Notes: generated by a model from the sequence alone, not told the origin. 64,000 nt of DNA from Actinophytocola sp. (GCA_009377475.1 WHTY01000002.1:1-64000); one strand, 5' to 3'. Positions 22,731-31,509 are shown, counted from the first letter of the stretch. Numbers and translations: made by a program.

Positions 22731-23401
22731 CACCTCAGCGCGTGGCGGTGTCCGGTCAGCCAGTTCCGCCGGGGCACCCGGCCCGCGTCGATGGCCTGCC
22801 GCAGCACCGTGCACATGCGGGTGCGCAGTCGTCCGCACTCGCGCGCGCTGAGCGCGGACGCGCGGATGCGGGCCCGCCACAGGGTCTCGTCAGCCAGCAG
22901 CGTGCCGAGCCCTGCGATCTCCGACTGGTCCAGCAGCAACGCCTTCACCTGCCGGTCCCGCTGCGCCAGCAGGTCGCAGAGTCGCTGGCGAGACACCTCG
23001 GTCGCGTCCACGCCGAGGTCGCCGAGCACCCGCTCGCGGTCGGCGTCGCCGCGCGTCAGGTGCAGGCCCTCCAGCTTGCGCATGTCGCGGTAGCGCAGCT
23101 CGCCGTCGTCGAACGCGAACACCACGCGGTCGTGGCGGTGCTCCTGCTCGTTCGCGTCCGACCACTCCAGGCTGCCGGTCATGCCGAAATGCAGCAGCAC
23201 GGCGTCGTCCGAGCCGCGCACGGGGGCGATCAGCCACTTGCCGTGCCGACGCGCCGGGCCGAACCGCGCTCCGTCGAGCGCCGTCGTCAGCGTGCGGGGG
23301 CCGGTGCCCCGCACCACCTGAGCGTCGCGCACGCGCACCGCGCCCCGGGCGTGGTCGTTGAACACGCGGCGGAAGCCTTCGACGTCGGCGAGTTCCGGCA
23401 T
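22664..23401 (-). CDS. Fpg/Nei-family DNA glycosylase, C-terminus shortened
   Basis: A 245-residue protein starting MPELADVEGF, with the catalytic Pro2-Glu3 pair. GKWLIAP supplies the conserved lysine, LLHFGMTGSLEW the strand region, and DQSEIAGLGTLLADETLW the helix-two-turn-helix. It should excise oxidised bases and cleave the abasic site. Most family members end in a Cys4 zinc finger; here only two cysteines follow (LRCYPATALTPPNAPC) and the protein stops, overlapping the convergent DUF2252 gene by 67 bp. DNA binding by the missing finger may be lost or replaced, so activity is uncertain. Confidence 0.8.
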   Translation of the reverse strand: MPELADVEGFRRVFNDHARGAVRVRDAQVVRGTGPRTLTTALDGARFGPARRHGKWLIAPVRGSDDAVLLHFGMTGSLEWSDANEQEHRHDRVVFAFDDGELRYRDMRKLEGLHLTRGDADRERVLGDLGVDATEVSRQRLCDLLAQRDRQVKALLLDQSEIAGLGTLLADETLWRARIRASALSARECGRLRTRMCTVLRQAIDAGRVPRRNWLTGHRHALRCYPATALTPPNAPCRKASTNRA

Positions 23402-23410
23402 GGATCAGTG

Positions 23411-23647
23411 TCAGTCGCGCTTGGCCTTACCGTGCTTGCGCTGCTCGGCGCCGGACTGTTCCTCGGCGCTGAAGTCGTCCGAGAGCCTGCCGACGAAGGT
23501 TTCGGATCCGTGCCCGGCCGCGGTGTCGCGCCCACTGCGTTGCGGGCGGGAGGACGCCACAGTGGGGTCGGTTGGGACGTCGGACTCCCTCGGGGTGTCG
23601 ACGGGCTGCCGGAACCGTTCCCAGAACCAGCGAATCCATCGGGGCAT
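23411..23647 (-). CDS. Small hypothetical protein
   Basis: A 78-residue protein beginning MPRWIRWFWERFRQP, then polar and Gly/Ser/Asp-rich, ending in a basic KHGKAKRD tail. No family is recognised. The Trp/Arg-rich amphipathic N-terminus could attach to membrane. AGGTGAGTGTC before the ATG supports this start; the GTG at 23656 is an alternative. It sits 9 bp upstream of the glycosylase gene start and may be cotranscribed. Confidence 0.55.
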   Translation of the reverse strand: MPRWIRWFWERFRQPVDTPRESDVPTDPTVASSRPQRSGRDTAAGHGSETFVGRLSDDFSAEEQSGAEQRKHGKAKRD

Positions 23648-23730
23648 GACACTCACCTCGTTCGTCTCGACGCCGTCGAGACCCCGAGTACCCCGTGGCG
23701 CGGGCGGTCACACCTGGAGCGCTGTGCCGG

Positions 23731-24579
23731 TCACGCCGTGGTGGCGATCCGCTGCTCAGGCACCGGGTCGTCGTCGGAGCCCAGGATCGGCGCGGCGTCG
23801 GCCAGCATCCGGCCCAGGGCGCGCACCCGTTCCGCGAGCCCATCCTTGAGCTGCCGTAGCGCGTCGGCTTCCCGCTGTGCCGCCTGCACGATCCGCGAGG
23901 CTTCGGCACGGGCGTTGGCGACGATGCGCTCGGCGTCCGCCTGCGCGGTACGCCGCTGCTCGGCGATGTCCCGGCGCGCCTCGACCCGCCGGGCAAGCAT
24001 GGCGATCTCGAAATCCTTCGTGACCTGCTTGCGGTGCTGCTCGGTCGCCTCGTCCAGCTCGATGCGGCGACGCTCCGCTTCGCGCGACATCGTCTCGGCC
24101 TCGCTGTGGGCGCGGGCCATCAGCTCGCGGTACTCGGTCACCATCGCGGCCCGTTGCGCTTCAAGGTCCGCGAGGAACCACTCGGACCGTTTCCGCAGCC
24201 GCTGCGCCGTGTCGTGCGCGGTGCTCCAGGTGTGCTCGGCGGCGGCCTGCGCGCGTGTGGTGATCTCGGCGGCTTCCTGCCGGGCGAGTTCGACCATCCG
24301 CCGCAGCCGTCCCGGCACCGCCTCGGGGTCGATCGGCGTGCGGCACACCTGGTCCAGCCGCACACGCAGGTCGCGGACCTCGGATCGGCTCGCTTCCAGT
24401 TGTGTGGCGAGGCTTTCCGTCTCGGCCGCAGCGGCGTCGCGATCGGCGGTCACCAGGCGTAGCTCGGCCTCGACGCCGTGGACGTACCGGCGCACCTGGT
24501 CGCGGTCGTAGCCGCGCCACGAGACGTCGAAGTCGGTGCGCAACGGCACCAGATCATCCCGGATGTCCAGCGATTCCAT
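23731..24579 (-). CDS. DivIVA-like coiled-coil protein
   Basis: A 282-residue protein. An N-terminal DivIVA-type segment (LRTDFDVSWRGYDRDQVRRYVHGVEAEL) is followed by ~200 residues of almost uninterrupted charged, alanine-rich coiled coil (AERRRIELDEATEQHRKQV, RTAQADAERIVANARAEA). Such proteins act as scaffolds at the pole or septum or along the cell. GTGGAGGTTGGG precedes the ATG at 24579. It is the first gene before a ~375-bp divergent regulatory gap. A Wag31 orthologue is unlikely: that gene normally follows the cell-division cluster and has a longer conserved N-terminus. Confidence 0.78.
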   Translation of the reverse strand: MESLDIRDDLVPLRTDFDVSWRGYDRDQVRRYVHGVEAELRLVTADRDAAAAETESLATQLEASRSEVRDLRVRLDQVCRTPIDPEAVPGRLRRMVELARQEAAEITTRAQAAAEHTWSTAHDTAQRLRKRSEWFLADLEAQRAAMVTEYRELMARAHSEAETMSREAERRRIELDEATEQHRKQVTKDFEIAMLARRVEARRDIAEQRRTAQADAERIVANARAEASRIVQAAQREADALRQLKDGLAERVRALGRMLADAAPILGSDDDPVPEQRIATTA

Positions 24580-24954
24580 CCCAACCTCCACCACGCACGA
24601 CTCGGTGTCGAGCTTAGTCGAGCACCGGCCGTTCGCGCCGGGTCGACGTCTGGCGATTGCCGTCACAGTGTCGGACGCGCCGACACGGGCGGACATGGAT
24701 GGTATCGCCGGCGTCGCGAGCAGTTGATCTACCTCACTCCTTGGGTTACGAAAAGTACCCGACAAAACGGAAATAATCTGGCAACGCAGGGAGCAAGGTT
24801 GATCAAACTCGCGTAGGGCGCGGCAGTGCAACACCCCCGGTACCTATCCGATCGGACAGGTACGGCCATCGGTGTGAACGGTGTGTCGCCTGTCACCAAA
24901 GTATTACGCTGGTGGGGTTCTGGCCGCGACATCGAACCACCGAGGAGTGTTCTC
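24580..24954. other. Divergent intergenic region upstream of the dead alcohol-dehydrogenase cassette
   Basis: No gene is visible. It is more AT-rich than its surroundings (GGTTACGAAAAGTACC, CAAAACGGAAATAATC) and should hold promoters for both directions. The clearest element is the palindrome at 24840-24863. Confidence 0.6.
24840..24863. promoter_or_regulatory. 24-bp operator-like palindrome
   Basis: GTACCTATCCGATCGGACAGGTAC spelled in halves (GTACCT-AT-CCGATCGG-AC-AGGTAC) is a palindrome with one mismatched pair. It lies 92 bp upstream of the GTG of the broken alcohol dehydrogenase. The form is typical of TetR-type operators, but no TetR gene adjoins. Confidence 0.55.
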
Positions 24955-25345
24955 GTGTCTCACGTGACCCCGGCCATCGATGCGATGCCGCCAGGCGCGC
25001 TCGCCTGGTCCCAGCCGGACCACAACGGCGCCGACCTGCTCAGCGACCCGGACAGCGGCACGCTGCCGGACGAGCTGAGCGGCCCCCGCGCTGCCCGGCC
25101 GGACTCCATCGAGGCGGCGTTCCAGCTCGCCAAGTTCCACGCCCCGGAGATCGTGCTCGGCCCCGGCTCGCTCGCCGAGCTGGGGCACGCCGCGCTGCGG
25201 GTGGGGGCCAGGAAGCCGTTCGTCGTCACCGACGGCGGCATCCAGGAGGCGGGGTGGGTGTCCGAGGCGGTGGGACACCTGCAGCTGGCGGGTCTTCGCC
25301 CGATCGTGTGGTCCGATGTCACGCCGAACCCGAAGGACCACGAGC
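24955..25345 (+). pseudogene. Iron-containing alcohol dehydrogenase, N-terminal remnant
   Basis: About 130 residues of a group-III alcohol dehydrogenase remain: FQLAKFHAPEIVLGPGSLAEL, then RKPFVVTDGGIQEAGWV and LRPIVWSDVTPNPKDHE. At about 25345, just before the GGGS nucleotide-binding loop, the frame stops resembling a dehydrogenase and the DNA continues as an out-of-frame sensor kinase. Some 250 residues including the metal ligands are gone, so this cannot be an enzyme. The start GTG with GAGGAG upstream is intact, as is an upstream operator-like palindrome. The best explanation is one deletion removing the dehydrogenase 3' end and the kinase 5' end. Confidence 0.8.
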
Positions 25346-26358
25346 CCATGGGAGGCGGAGCACGACGACGTCACCGACGTCAACGCGGACTACCAGCACA
25401 CCGGGATCGTGCGGGTCGGCATGACGCTGGACGGCGAGCCCGTCGGCGGCATCGCCGCGCGGCCCGGCCCCGCCGTCACGGTCGCCGACACCGACCTGGC
25501 GCTGCTGCGGGTGCTGGCCAACCACGCCGCCGTCGCGCTACACAACTCGTTCCTGCTGCACGCCACGACGCGGCTGCGGGGCAGGACCGCGCAACTGTCG
25601 GAGACGGCGGAGCAGCGCGCCCGCGACCTGGCCGCGCGCAACGCCGAGCTGGCCGAGACGCAGCAGCGGCTCATCGCGGCGATGCAGCGGCAGGCGCTCG
25701 ACGACGAGCGGCACCGCATCGCGCGGGAGCTGCACGACAGCGTCACCCAGGACGTGCTGTCGGCGGGTATGACGATCGAGCTGTGCCGGTCGGAGCTGCT
25801 CGACGGCCCGGATGACGTGGGGCCGACGATCGAACGACTCGGCGCAGCGAAGGACCTCACGCGGCACGCGGTGGAGCGGCTGCGGGCGGCGATCTACGCG
25901 CTGCACCACACGGCGGAGGAGTCGTCCGGCTCGCTGCCGGTGCTGCTGCAACGGCTGTCAACGGTGCACCTGCCGAGCGATCTGAAGGTGCAGGTCAGGG
26001 TGTCCGGCGAGCCGGTGGCGTTGCCGGGCGAGGCCGAGCACTCGCTGCTGCGGCTCACCGGCGAGGCGCTGTTCAACACCGTCATGCACACCACAGCGAC
26101 CCAGGCGCAAGTGCGGCTGCGGTACCAGGCGCGATCGTGCTCACGATCTCCGACGACGGCGACGGCGACCCGGCGCAGCTTCGCAAGATGCTGCGGCTCG
26201 CGTCGGCCGCCGACCTCGGCGGCGGGCACCGGGGACTGGCGAACATGGCGGCGCGCATCGCGGACCTCGACGGCACGATGTCGATCCGCAAGTCACGCCT
26301 CGGCGGCATCATGCTGCGGTTCGAGATTCCGGCACCACAGCACGAGAACAGACACTGA
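25346..26358 (+). pseudogene. GAF-type sensor histidine kinase, 5'-truncated and frameshifted
   Basis: The remaining frame begins EAEHDDVTDVNADYQHTG, a partial GAF domain (VGGIAARPGPAVTVADTDLALLRVLANHAAVALHN), followed by a coiled coil and a HisKA_3 box ERHRIARELHDSVTQDVLSA with the phospho-acceptor His. Near 26126-26130 one base is missing, and the ATPase part (IVLTISDDGDGDPAQL, GGHRGLANMAARIADLDG) continues in another frame to 26358. Sensor N-terminus and ATPase are therefore both disrupted. In mycobacteria I recall a similar kinase/regulator pair next to alcohol dehydrogenase and NDMA-dependent methanol dehydrogenase genes; that would fit this locus but was not checked. Confidence 0.8.
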
Positions 26359-26373
26359 CAGGAGGGCGGCGGG

Positions 26374-27037
26374 ATGACCGTGCGAGAGCAGGCGACCCCG
26401 ATGCGACCAGCGGACCCGCGCGAGCACACGGGCAGACGTGCACTGACCATCGTGCTCGTCGACGATCACGCGATCGTCCGGCAGGGACTGCGCTCGATCC
26501 TGGAACGCGAGGAGGACATGCGCGTGGTGGGGGAGGCGACCACCGCCGCCGAGGCGAGGGCGGTGATCGACCGGCTCCGCCCGGACATCGTGCTGTTCGA
26601 CCTCAAGCTGTCCACCGGATCGGACACCGAGGGCCTGACGGTGTGCTCGGAGCTGACCGAGCGGTACCCGGACATCGGCGTGCTTGTGCTGACGACGTTC
26701 CTGGACGATGCCCTGGTGCTGGAGGCGATCCGCAGGGGCGCGAAGGGCTACGTGATCAAGGACGTCGACACGAGCGGACTGGTGTCGTCGATCCGGGCGG
26801 TGTCGCGCAACGAGAGCGCGTTCGACTCGCACCACGCCGGACGAGCCGACGCTGACCGATCGCGAACAGGGCGTGCTTGAGCTGCTGGCGCACGGGCTGA
26901 GCAACCGCGACATCGGCCGCAGGCTGTACATCTCGGAGACCACCGTGAAGTTCCACGTCCGCAACATCATGCGAAAGCTGTCCGCGTCCAGCCGCGCCGA
27001 GGCGGTCTACGAGGCCAGCAAGATGGGGCTGATCTAG
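26374..27037 (+). pseudogene. NarL/LuxR-type response regulator, frameshifted
   Basis: The receiver domain is intact (TIVLVDDHAIVRQGL, phospho-acceptor Asp in DIVLFDLKLS, VLVLTTFLDDALVLEAIRRGAKGYVIKD). After NESAFDSH at about 26832 the frame breaks; the DNA-binding domain (EPTLTDREQGVLELLAHGLSNRD, then TTVKFHVRNIMRKL) resumes in another frame and ends at 27037. The linker also looks about ten residues short, so a small deletion rather than one-base slippage is likely. The gene follows the broken kinase by 15 bp and was clearly its partner. As written, only a receiver domain would be made. Confidence 0.82.
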
Positions 27038-27076
27038 GGGTGGGCCCCGCTCGGCGCTCGAGGCCGACCTCCGGCG

Positions 27077-27724
27077 TTACCCCACCAGCGGCGAGCCGAG
27101 CCGCAGCCCAGTGCCGCCGGTGGCCAGCGAGGTGACGTGGAAGAACAAGTAAGCGCCGACGGCGACGAACGAGAACACCACGATGCCCGCAGCGGTCTGC
27201 ATGCTCGCCGAGCCGGTCAGCGTCGCCGCGAGCACCAGCGCCAGTGACAGCGTGATCAGGCCGAACAACACGGTGAACGCGAGCGGGAGCCGCAACGTGG
27301 CGAGGGTGAGCAGACTGATCGTGGCCAGCCACGCGATGAGGAAGATCTCCTGCGTCGCGACGGCGGACTCGGCGGGAACGCCGAACCAGCCGTGCGTCAA
27401 TCCGAGAACCAGTGCCGCGTAGCTGAGCCAGAATCCGGTGAACACCCCGAAGATGGCGGCGACCGCGTTCTGGCCGAGCGCCGCGGCCCAGACCGCCGCG
27501 ATCAGCTGCCCGACTCCGGTCGCGACGAGGATGATGGCGATGGGGGCGCCCGCCGCCTCGGCGGGCACGTAGCCGACAAGCGTCAGACCGAGCGCGATGG
27601 CGCCGACGAGAAACGTCGGCACGCCGATCAGCGCCGGATCGCCTGCCAGCGGACCCGAAGGGCTCGGCGCGGGCTCGGGGGCGGTATCGGTCGGTTCCGG
27701 GGCGATCTGTTCGTGGGTTGGCAT
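27077..27724 (-). CDS. GPR1/FUN34/SatP-family acetate transporter
   Basis: A 215-residue membrane protein with a Pro/Glu-rich cytoplasmic N-terminus and six hydrophobic segments. The family signature normally written NPAPLGL appears as GDPALIGVPTFLVGAIALGL near residue 29; GVFTGFWLSYAALVLGL and WLATISLLTLATLRLPLAF match later parts. SatP proteins import acetate or succinate with protons. The start at 27724 follows GGAAGGAGCACCC. It lies downstream of the methyltransferase gene on the same strand and convergent with the dead response regulator. Uptake or export of the acid formed by alcohol oxidation is a reasonable guess. Confidence 0.82.
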   Translation of the reverse strand: MPTHEQIAPEPTDTAPEPAPSPSGPLAGDPALIGVPTFLVGAIALGLTLVGYVPAEAAGAPIAIILVATGVGQLIAAVWAAALGQNAVAAIFGVFTGFWLSYAALVLGLTHGWFGVPAESAVATQEIFLIAWLATISLLTLATLRLPLAFTVLFGLITLSLALVLAATLTGSASMQTAAGIVVFSFVAVGAYLFFHVTSLATGGTGLRLGSPLVG

Positions 27725-27836
27725 GGGTGCTCCTTCCGCTGATGGGATGGTTACCTGAGCAGGGTGGCGCACATCACTCCTCCCGGTCGCCGCGCAGGAA
27801 GGCGGTGCTGGCCTCGTCTTTCGGTCAGGCGGACAG

Positions 27837-28718
27837 CTAGCCTGCGGTGTCGATGACGAGCCAGCCGCCGTGGTGCTCGGTGACGGTGAACGGCCGTCCG
27901 CTGGCGATGCCGAGGTCGGTCAGCGCGTCGACGTCGAACGTGCGGACGTGGCCGTAGGTGGCATCGGGGACGTCTTCGAACGGCACCGCGATCACGACCC
28001 AGTTCGCGGCCAGCCGCACCGCCTCGGCGACGACCCGGACGCCCTCCGCCGGATCGAGGTGCTCCAGCAGGTGCAGCGCCGTGACGGTGTCGACTGACCG
28101 GTTCGGCAGCGGCACGCTGGTGGCGTCGCAGGCCAGGGTGTCGAGCGGCACGTGCCGGGAGTGCGCGACGTCCGCCAGCAGCCGCATCGCGCCAGGGACG
28201 ACGTCCGACGCGATCACCGAGGTGTCGCCGCGCTCGGCGAGCAGCAGCGGGAAGAAGCCGAAGCAGGACGCCAGGTCGAGCACCCTGCCGGGCGGGGTGA
28301 GCTGGCGAGCCCGCTCGTACACCGGCACCATCTCCGCGATGACCGAACCCGGCGCGCCGCCGCCCATCGCGGTCTGGCGGATCTTGGCGAGCGTGTTGGA
28401 GTAGAACGTGCGCCACGCCAGCATCGGGTCGGGCACCGTCGAGCGCACGATGCCGCTGAACACCCGCTCGAAGACGTCGTTGCCGGAGAGCCAGCCCGGA
28501 CGGAAGAGCTCGACGTCGAGCAGCCCGGCCAGGTCGTTGTCCAGCTGGTCAGGCCGTAATCCGTGGCGCAGCTCGATCTGGCCACCGTGTCTGCGGAGCT
28601 GGAAGTGCGCTGTCGTGGTGATGACGTCCGCTCGGTCGCGGCGTCGCTCGCCGTGCACCACCCGCACCCGGACGTCGCGGTCGCGGCCCAGCGCCAGCGG
28701 GTCGGGCGCCGCGCTCAT
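27837..28718 (-). CDS. mftM: SAM-dependent methyltransferase, probably mycofactocin methyltransferase MftM
   Basis: A 293-residue protein. The N-terminal ~110 residues (TTAHFQLRRHGGQIELRHGL, LFRPGWLSGNDVFERVFSGI) are not part of the methyltransferase fold. A class-I Rossmann domain follows: VLDLASCFGFFPLLLAE (motif I), VIASDVVPGAM, LACDATSVPLPNRSVDTVTALHLLEHL. The position beside NDMA-dependent methanol dehydrogenase and remnants of an alcohol two-component system strongly suggests MftM, which methylates the oligosaccharide of the redox cofactor mycofactocin; I recall the mycobacterial mftM in the same kind of neighbourhood. Its ATG overlaps the VWA stop by 4 bp, so the genes are coupled. Confidence 0.7.
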   Translation of the reverse strand: MSAAPDPLALGRDRDVRVRVVHGERRRDRADVITTTAHFQLRRHGGQIELRHGLRPDQLDNDLAGLLDVELFRPGWLSGNDVFERVFSGIVRSTVPDPMLAWRTFYSNTLAKIRQTAMGGGAPGSVIAEMVPVYERARQLTPPGRVLDLASCFGFFPLLLAERGDTSVIASDVVPGAMRLLADVAHSRHVPLDTLACDATSVPLPNRSVDTVTALHLLEHLDPAEGVRVVAEAVRLAANWVVIAVPFEDVPDATYGHVRTFDVDALTDLGIASGRPFTVTEHHGGWLVIDTAG

Positions 28719-30239
28719 CGGCCCACTAACTCGATAGTGAGGTCCCGAGCGGTGCGCTCCAGCCCGGACAGGTCGCGCACCACTCGCACCCGGTCGCAGT
28801 ATTCGGCGTAGTCGGGCAGGTCGCAGCCGCCGAGACCCCACGAGTAGCGCGGCTCCGGCGTGAGCCAGATGGTCTCGCGCGCCCGGCGGGTCAGCTCCGC
28901 GAACCCGGCGAGGTTCGGGTCGTTGCCGCTGCCCCTGCCGTCACCGAGCACCAGCAACGTCGTCCGCCGGGTGACCGACGAGGCGTACTCGCTGACGAAC
29001 TCGCTGAACACGGCGCCGTAGTCGGAGTTCGCGTTGACATCGAGGACGTCGCCGCCGAAGATCAGCCCCAGCGCGCGGTCGGCGGGATGGTCCGCGAACA
29101 GCTCCGTCGTCTCGGCGACGTCCGCCACGAACGCGAACGACCGCACCTGCGCGAACAGATCCTGGAGGCCGTGCACCAGGTGCAGCGTGAACCGCGCCGT
29201 CGCCCGCACGGACAGGCTGACGTCGGCTAGCACGACCAGCCGGGGCTTGTCCTCGGTGCGCCGCACGGTGACCGGCGCGAACGGCACGCCGTCGTAGCGC
29301 ATGTTGCGGCGCATCGTCTTGCCGGGATCGACCCTGCCCACCGGCGACACCCCGCCTGCGGTGGGTCAGCGCGCCCCGTAGCGTGCGCGCCAGCCTGCGC
29401 AACGACTCCTCCAGGTCGGCGCGCTCCCGCTCAGCGACACTGTCCACGGTGGCCACCCGCTGTTCACGGGACTCGACGGCGCGGGTCTCAAGCGAGAGCA
29501 ACGCCTCAAGGTGCCGCTTGAGCGCCTGCGGCAAGTTCGCCAGCACGCCAGCCATCCGCTTGCGCAACGCGGCGGCGTCGGACTCGTCGCCGGTCTGGTC
29601 CTCCTGGTCGTTGAGCCAGCCGAGCAGCGCCTCGGACTCCGCGATGGTCAGCTCGGCGTCCACCGTGGTGCCGGAATCGCCCGCGAGCTTGCCGGGTGTG
29701 CCGGCGCCGTGCAGTCGTTCGGTGTCGAGTTGCACGCGGTAGCCCTCGCTGCCCGCGACGACGTCGTTGTCCTTGGAGAACACGATCTCGTCGGTCAGCG
29801 AAGCGATGTCGATCTTGTTCGCCTCCTGGTGCAGGTTGTAGCGCTGCGCCAGGTCCTCCTGGTCGAAGTAGTCGCGGATGCTAGACGGCTTGCCGTGCTC
29901 GTGGCCCTGCTGGGGCGTCTGGCTCGGCTCGTCGGACAGCGTGAACGACTCCAGCCCGCCGGTGTCGGTGAGGTCGTCGTGCTCGTGGCTGTGGCCGTGC
30001 CCGTGGTCCTCGCCGCCGACCTTCACCAGCGCGAAGAAGGCGTCGAAGACCTCGTCGAACGTCGGCTCGTCGCGCCGGTCCTTGACCAGCGCGACCCGCA
30101 GCGCCGCCCGCAGCCGTTCCTTGTCGGCGAGCACGCCCGGCTGCGCGGCGCAGCGGAGCGCGTCCAGCACCTCGGGCACCGAGACGCGCACCCCGTACAG
30201 CCGCAGCAGCCGGACGAACCGGTGGATCGTGGCTTCCAC
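28715..30239 (-). pseudogene. VWA-domain protein with His-rich segment, single-base frameshift
   Basis: The GTG at 30239 (EATIHRFVRLLRLYGVRVS) follows AAGGGGGC. The first ~295 residues contain a His-rich stretch (GGEDHGHGHSHEHDD) near residue 75 and a helical middle. At a run of four C at 29350-29353 the frame shifts; the rest continues in the next frame with a von Willebrand A domain whose metal site is PRLVVLADVSLSVRATARF (DxSxS), then LLVLGDGRGSGNDPN. Removing one base restores a ~508-residue protein. VWA proteins of this type partner MoxR/NorQ-class AAA+ ATPases to activate metalloenzymes. Sequencing error in the homopolymer is a real possibility. Confidence 0.8.
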
Positions 30240-30250
30240 CGCGTGCCCCC

Positions 30251-31423
30251 TTACAACGCCCTGCGACGGGCGAACGAGCGGCTGCCCTGCCCGGAGTTCA
30301 CCGGCATCCGCTGCGGCTTCCCCGACGAGTTGCCGTAGTACCCGTCGTCGAACCGGCCCGGTTCGTCCTTGGCCGCCCGCACCGCCGCGCCATCGGGCTC
30401 GTCGTGGTGGTGATGCCCGTTGTGCGAGTGATGATGGTGGTGGCCGTGCCCGTGCGAGTGGCCCAGCGACGCTGGCACCTCGGTGTTCGGGTCGACAAGG
30501 CGCGGCAAGGCGTCCAGGGTCTTGTCGACGTCCTTGTCGTACTTGACCACCACCGACACCGTGTCCGCCAGCACCTGCGCCGACAGCTCCTCCGCGCCGA
30601 GCACCGCGAGCGTGCGGGCCCAGTCGATCGTCTCCGAGATGCTGGGTGCCTTGCGCAGCTCCAGCTCCCGCAGCCCGCGCACGATGTGCACCAGCTGCTC
30701 GGCCAGCGCGTCGGGCAGCCCCGTCCGGTTGCTGCGCACGATCTCCAGCTCCCGCTCCGCCGCCGGATAGTCGAGGAACAGGTGCAGGCAGCGCCGTTTC
30801 AGCGCCGCCGCGAGGTCGCGGGTGTTGTTCGACGTCAGTACGACGTAGGGCCGTTGGTCCGCCGTGAACGTGCCGACCTCCGGGATGGAGATCTGGTACT
30901 CGCCCAGCATCTCCAGCAGCACCGCCTCCAGGGCCTCGTCCGCCCGGTCCACCTCGTCGACCAGCAGGACGGCGGGCTGTTCCGAGCGCACCGCTGCCAG
31001 CAGCGGCCGGGGCGCGAGGAACCGTTCGGAGAAGAACACGCTCTCCTGCGCCCCGATGCGTGTCACGGCGTCGTCGAGCGTGGCGGCGTCGGCCACCACC
31101 TCGCCGATCTTGTCCCGCAGCATCTGGGTGTAGAGCAGCTGCTTGCCGTAGTCCCAGTCGTAGAGCGCCTTGGTCTCGTCCTGGCCTTCGTAGCACTGCA
31201 ACCGGATCAGCCTGCGCCCGGTCGCCGCCGCCAGCACCTTCGCGAGCTCGGTCTTGCCGACCCCGGCAGGCCCCTCGATCAGCACCGGCTTGTCCAGCCG
31301 GGTCTGCAGGAAGACCGTGGTGGCCAGCCGGGAGTCGGCGATGTAGCCCTGCTCCGCCAGCGCGGTGCCGACGGCGTGGACGGAGTCAAACGCCGCCGGG
31401 TGAGATCCATTGCCTGCGCTCAT
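30251..31423 (-). CDS. MoxR-type AAA+ ATPase with His-rich C-terminal tail
   Basis: A 390-residue protein. The AAA+ core has Walker A IEGPAGVGKTEL near residue 50, Walker B AVLLVDEVDRADEALEAVLLEML near 152, and sensor-1 YVVLTSNNTRDL. After ~305 residues comes a histidine-rich segment (GHSHGHGHHHHHSHNGHHHH) able to bind Ni, Zn or Co. MoxR-class ATPases with VWA partners remodel enzymes to insert or activate metal centres (NorQ/NorD, CbbQ/CbbO). Here ATPase and VWA protein both carry His clusters and lie behind a metal-dependent methanol dehydrogenase. The VWA gene starts 11 bp later. The ATG at 31423 follows CGAAGGGACACGC. Confidence 0.88.
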   Translation of the reverse strand: MSAGNGSHPAAFDSVHAVGTALAEQGYIADSRLATTVFLQTRLDKPVLIEGPAGVGKTELAKVLAAATGRRLIRLQCYEGQDETKALYDWDYGKQLLYTQMLRDKIGEVVADAATLDDAVTRIGAQESVFFSERFLAPRPLLAAVRSEQPAVLLVDEVDRADEALEAVLLEMLGEYQISIPEVGTFTADQRPYVVLTSNNTRDLAAALKRRCLHLFLDYPAAERELEIVRSNRTGLPDALAEQLVHIVRGLRELELRKAPSISETIDWARTLAVLGAEELSAQVLADTVSVVVKYDKDVDKTLDALPRLVDPNTEVPASLGHSHGHGHHHHHSHNGHHHHDEPDGAAVRAAKDEPGRFDDGYYGNSSGKPQRMPVNSGQGSRSFARRRAL

Positions 31424-31454
31424 GCGTGTCCCTTCGGAGTGCGAGTGCGCGGTG

Positions 31455-31509
31455 CGGGCCGAAGGTGCCCTTGGGTACCGAATATGTACCCAAGGGCACC
31501 TTCGGCCCG
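31455..31509 (-). terminator. Perfect 24-bp hairpin between methanol dehydrogenase and the AAA+ gene
   Basis: Arms 31455-31478 and 31486-31509 are fully complementary with a 7-base loop (CGAATAT). It begins 4 bp after the dehydrogenase stop and ends 31 bp before the AAA+ start. It can terminate transcription or act as a partial stop that lowers expression of the activator genes relative to the enzyme. Confidence 0.75.

Noticed and set aside
24955-26377. A genuine fused alcohol dehydrogenase/sensor kinase
   Set aside because: The two parts are in different frames, the dehydrogenase lacks its nucleotide and metal sites, and the kinase has a further frameshift.
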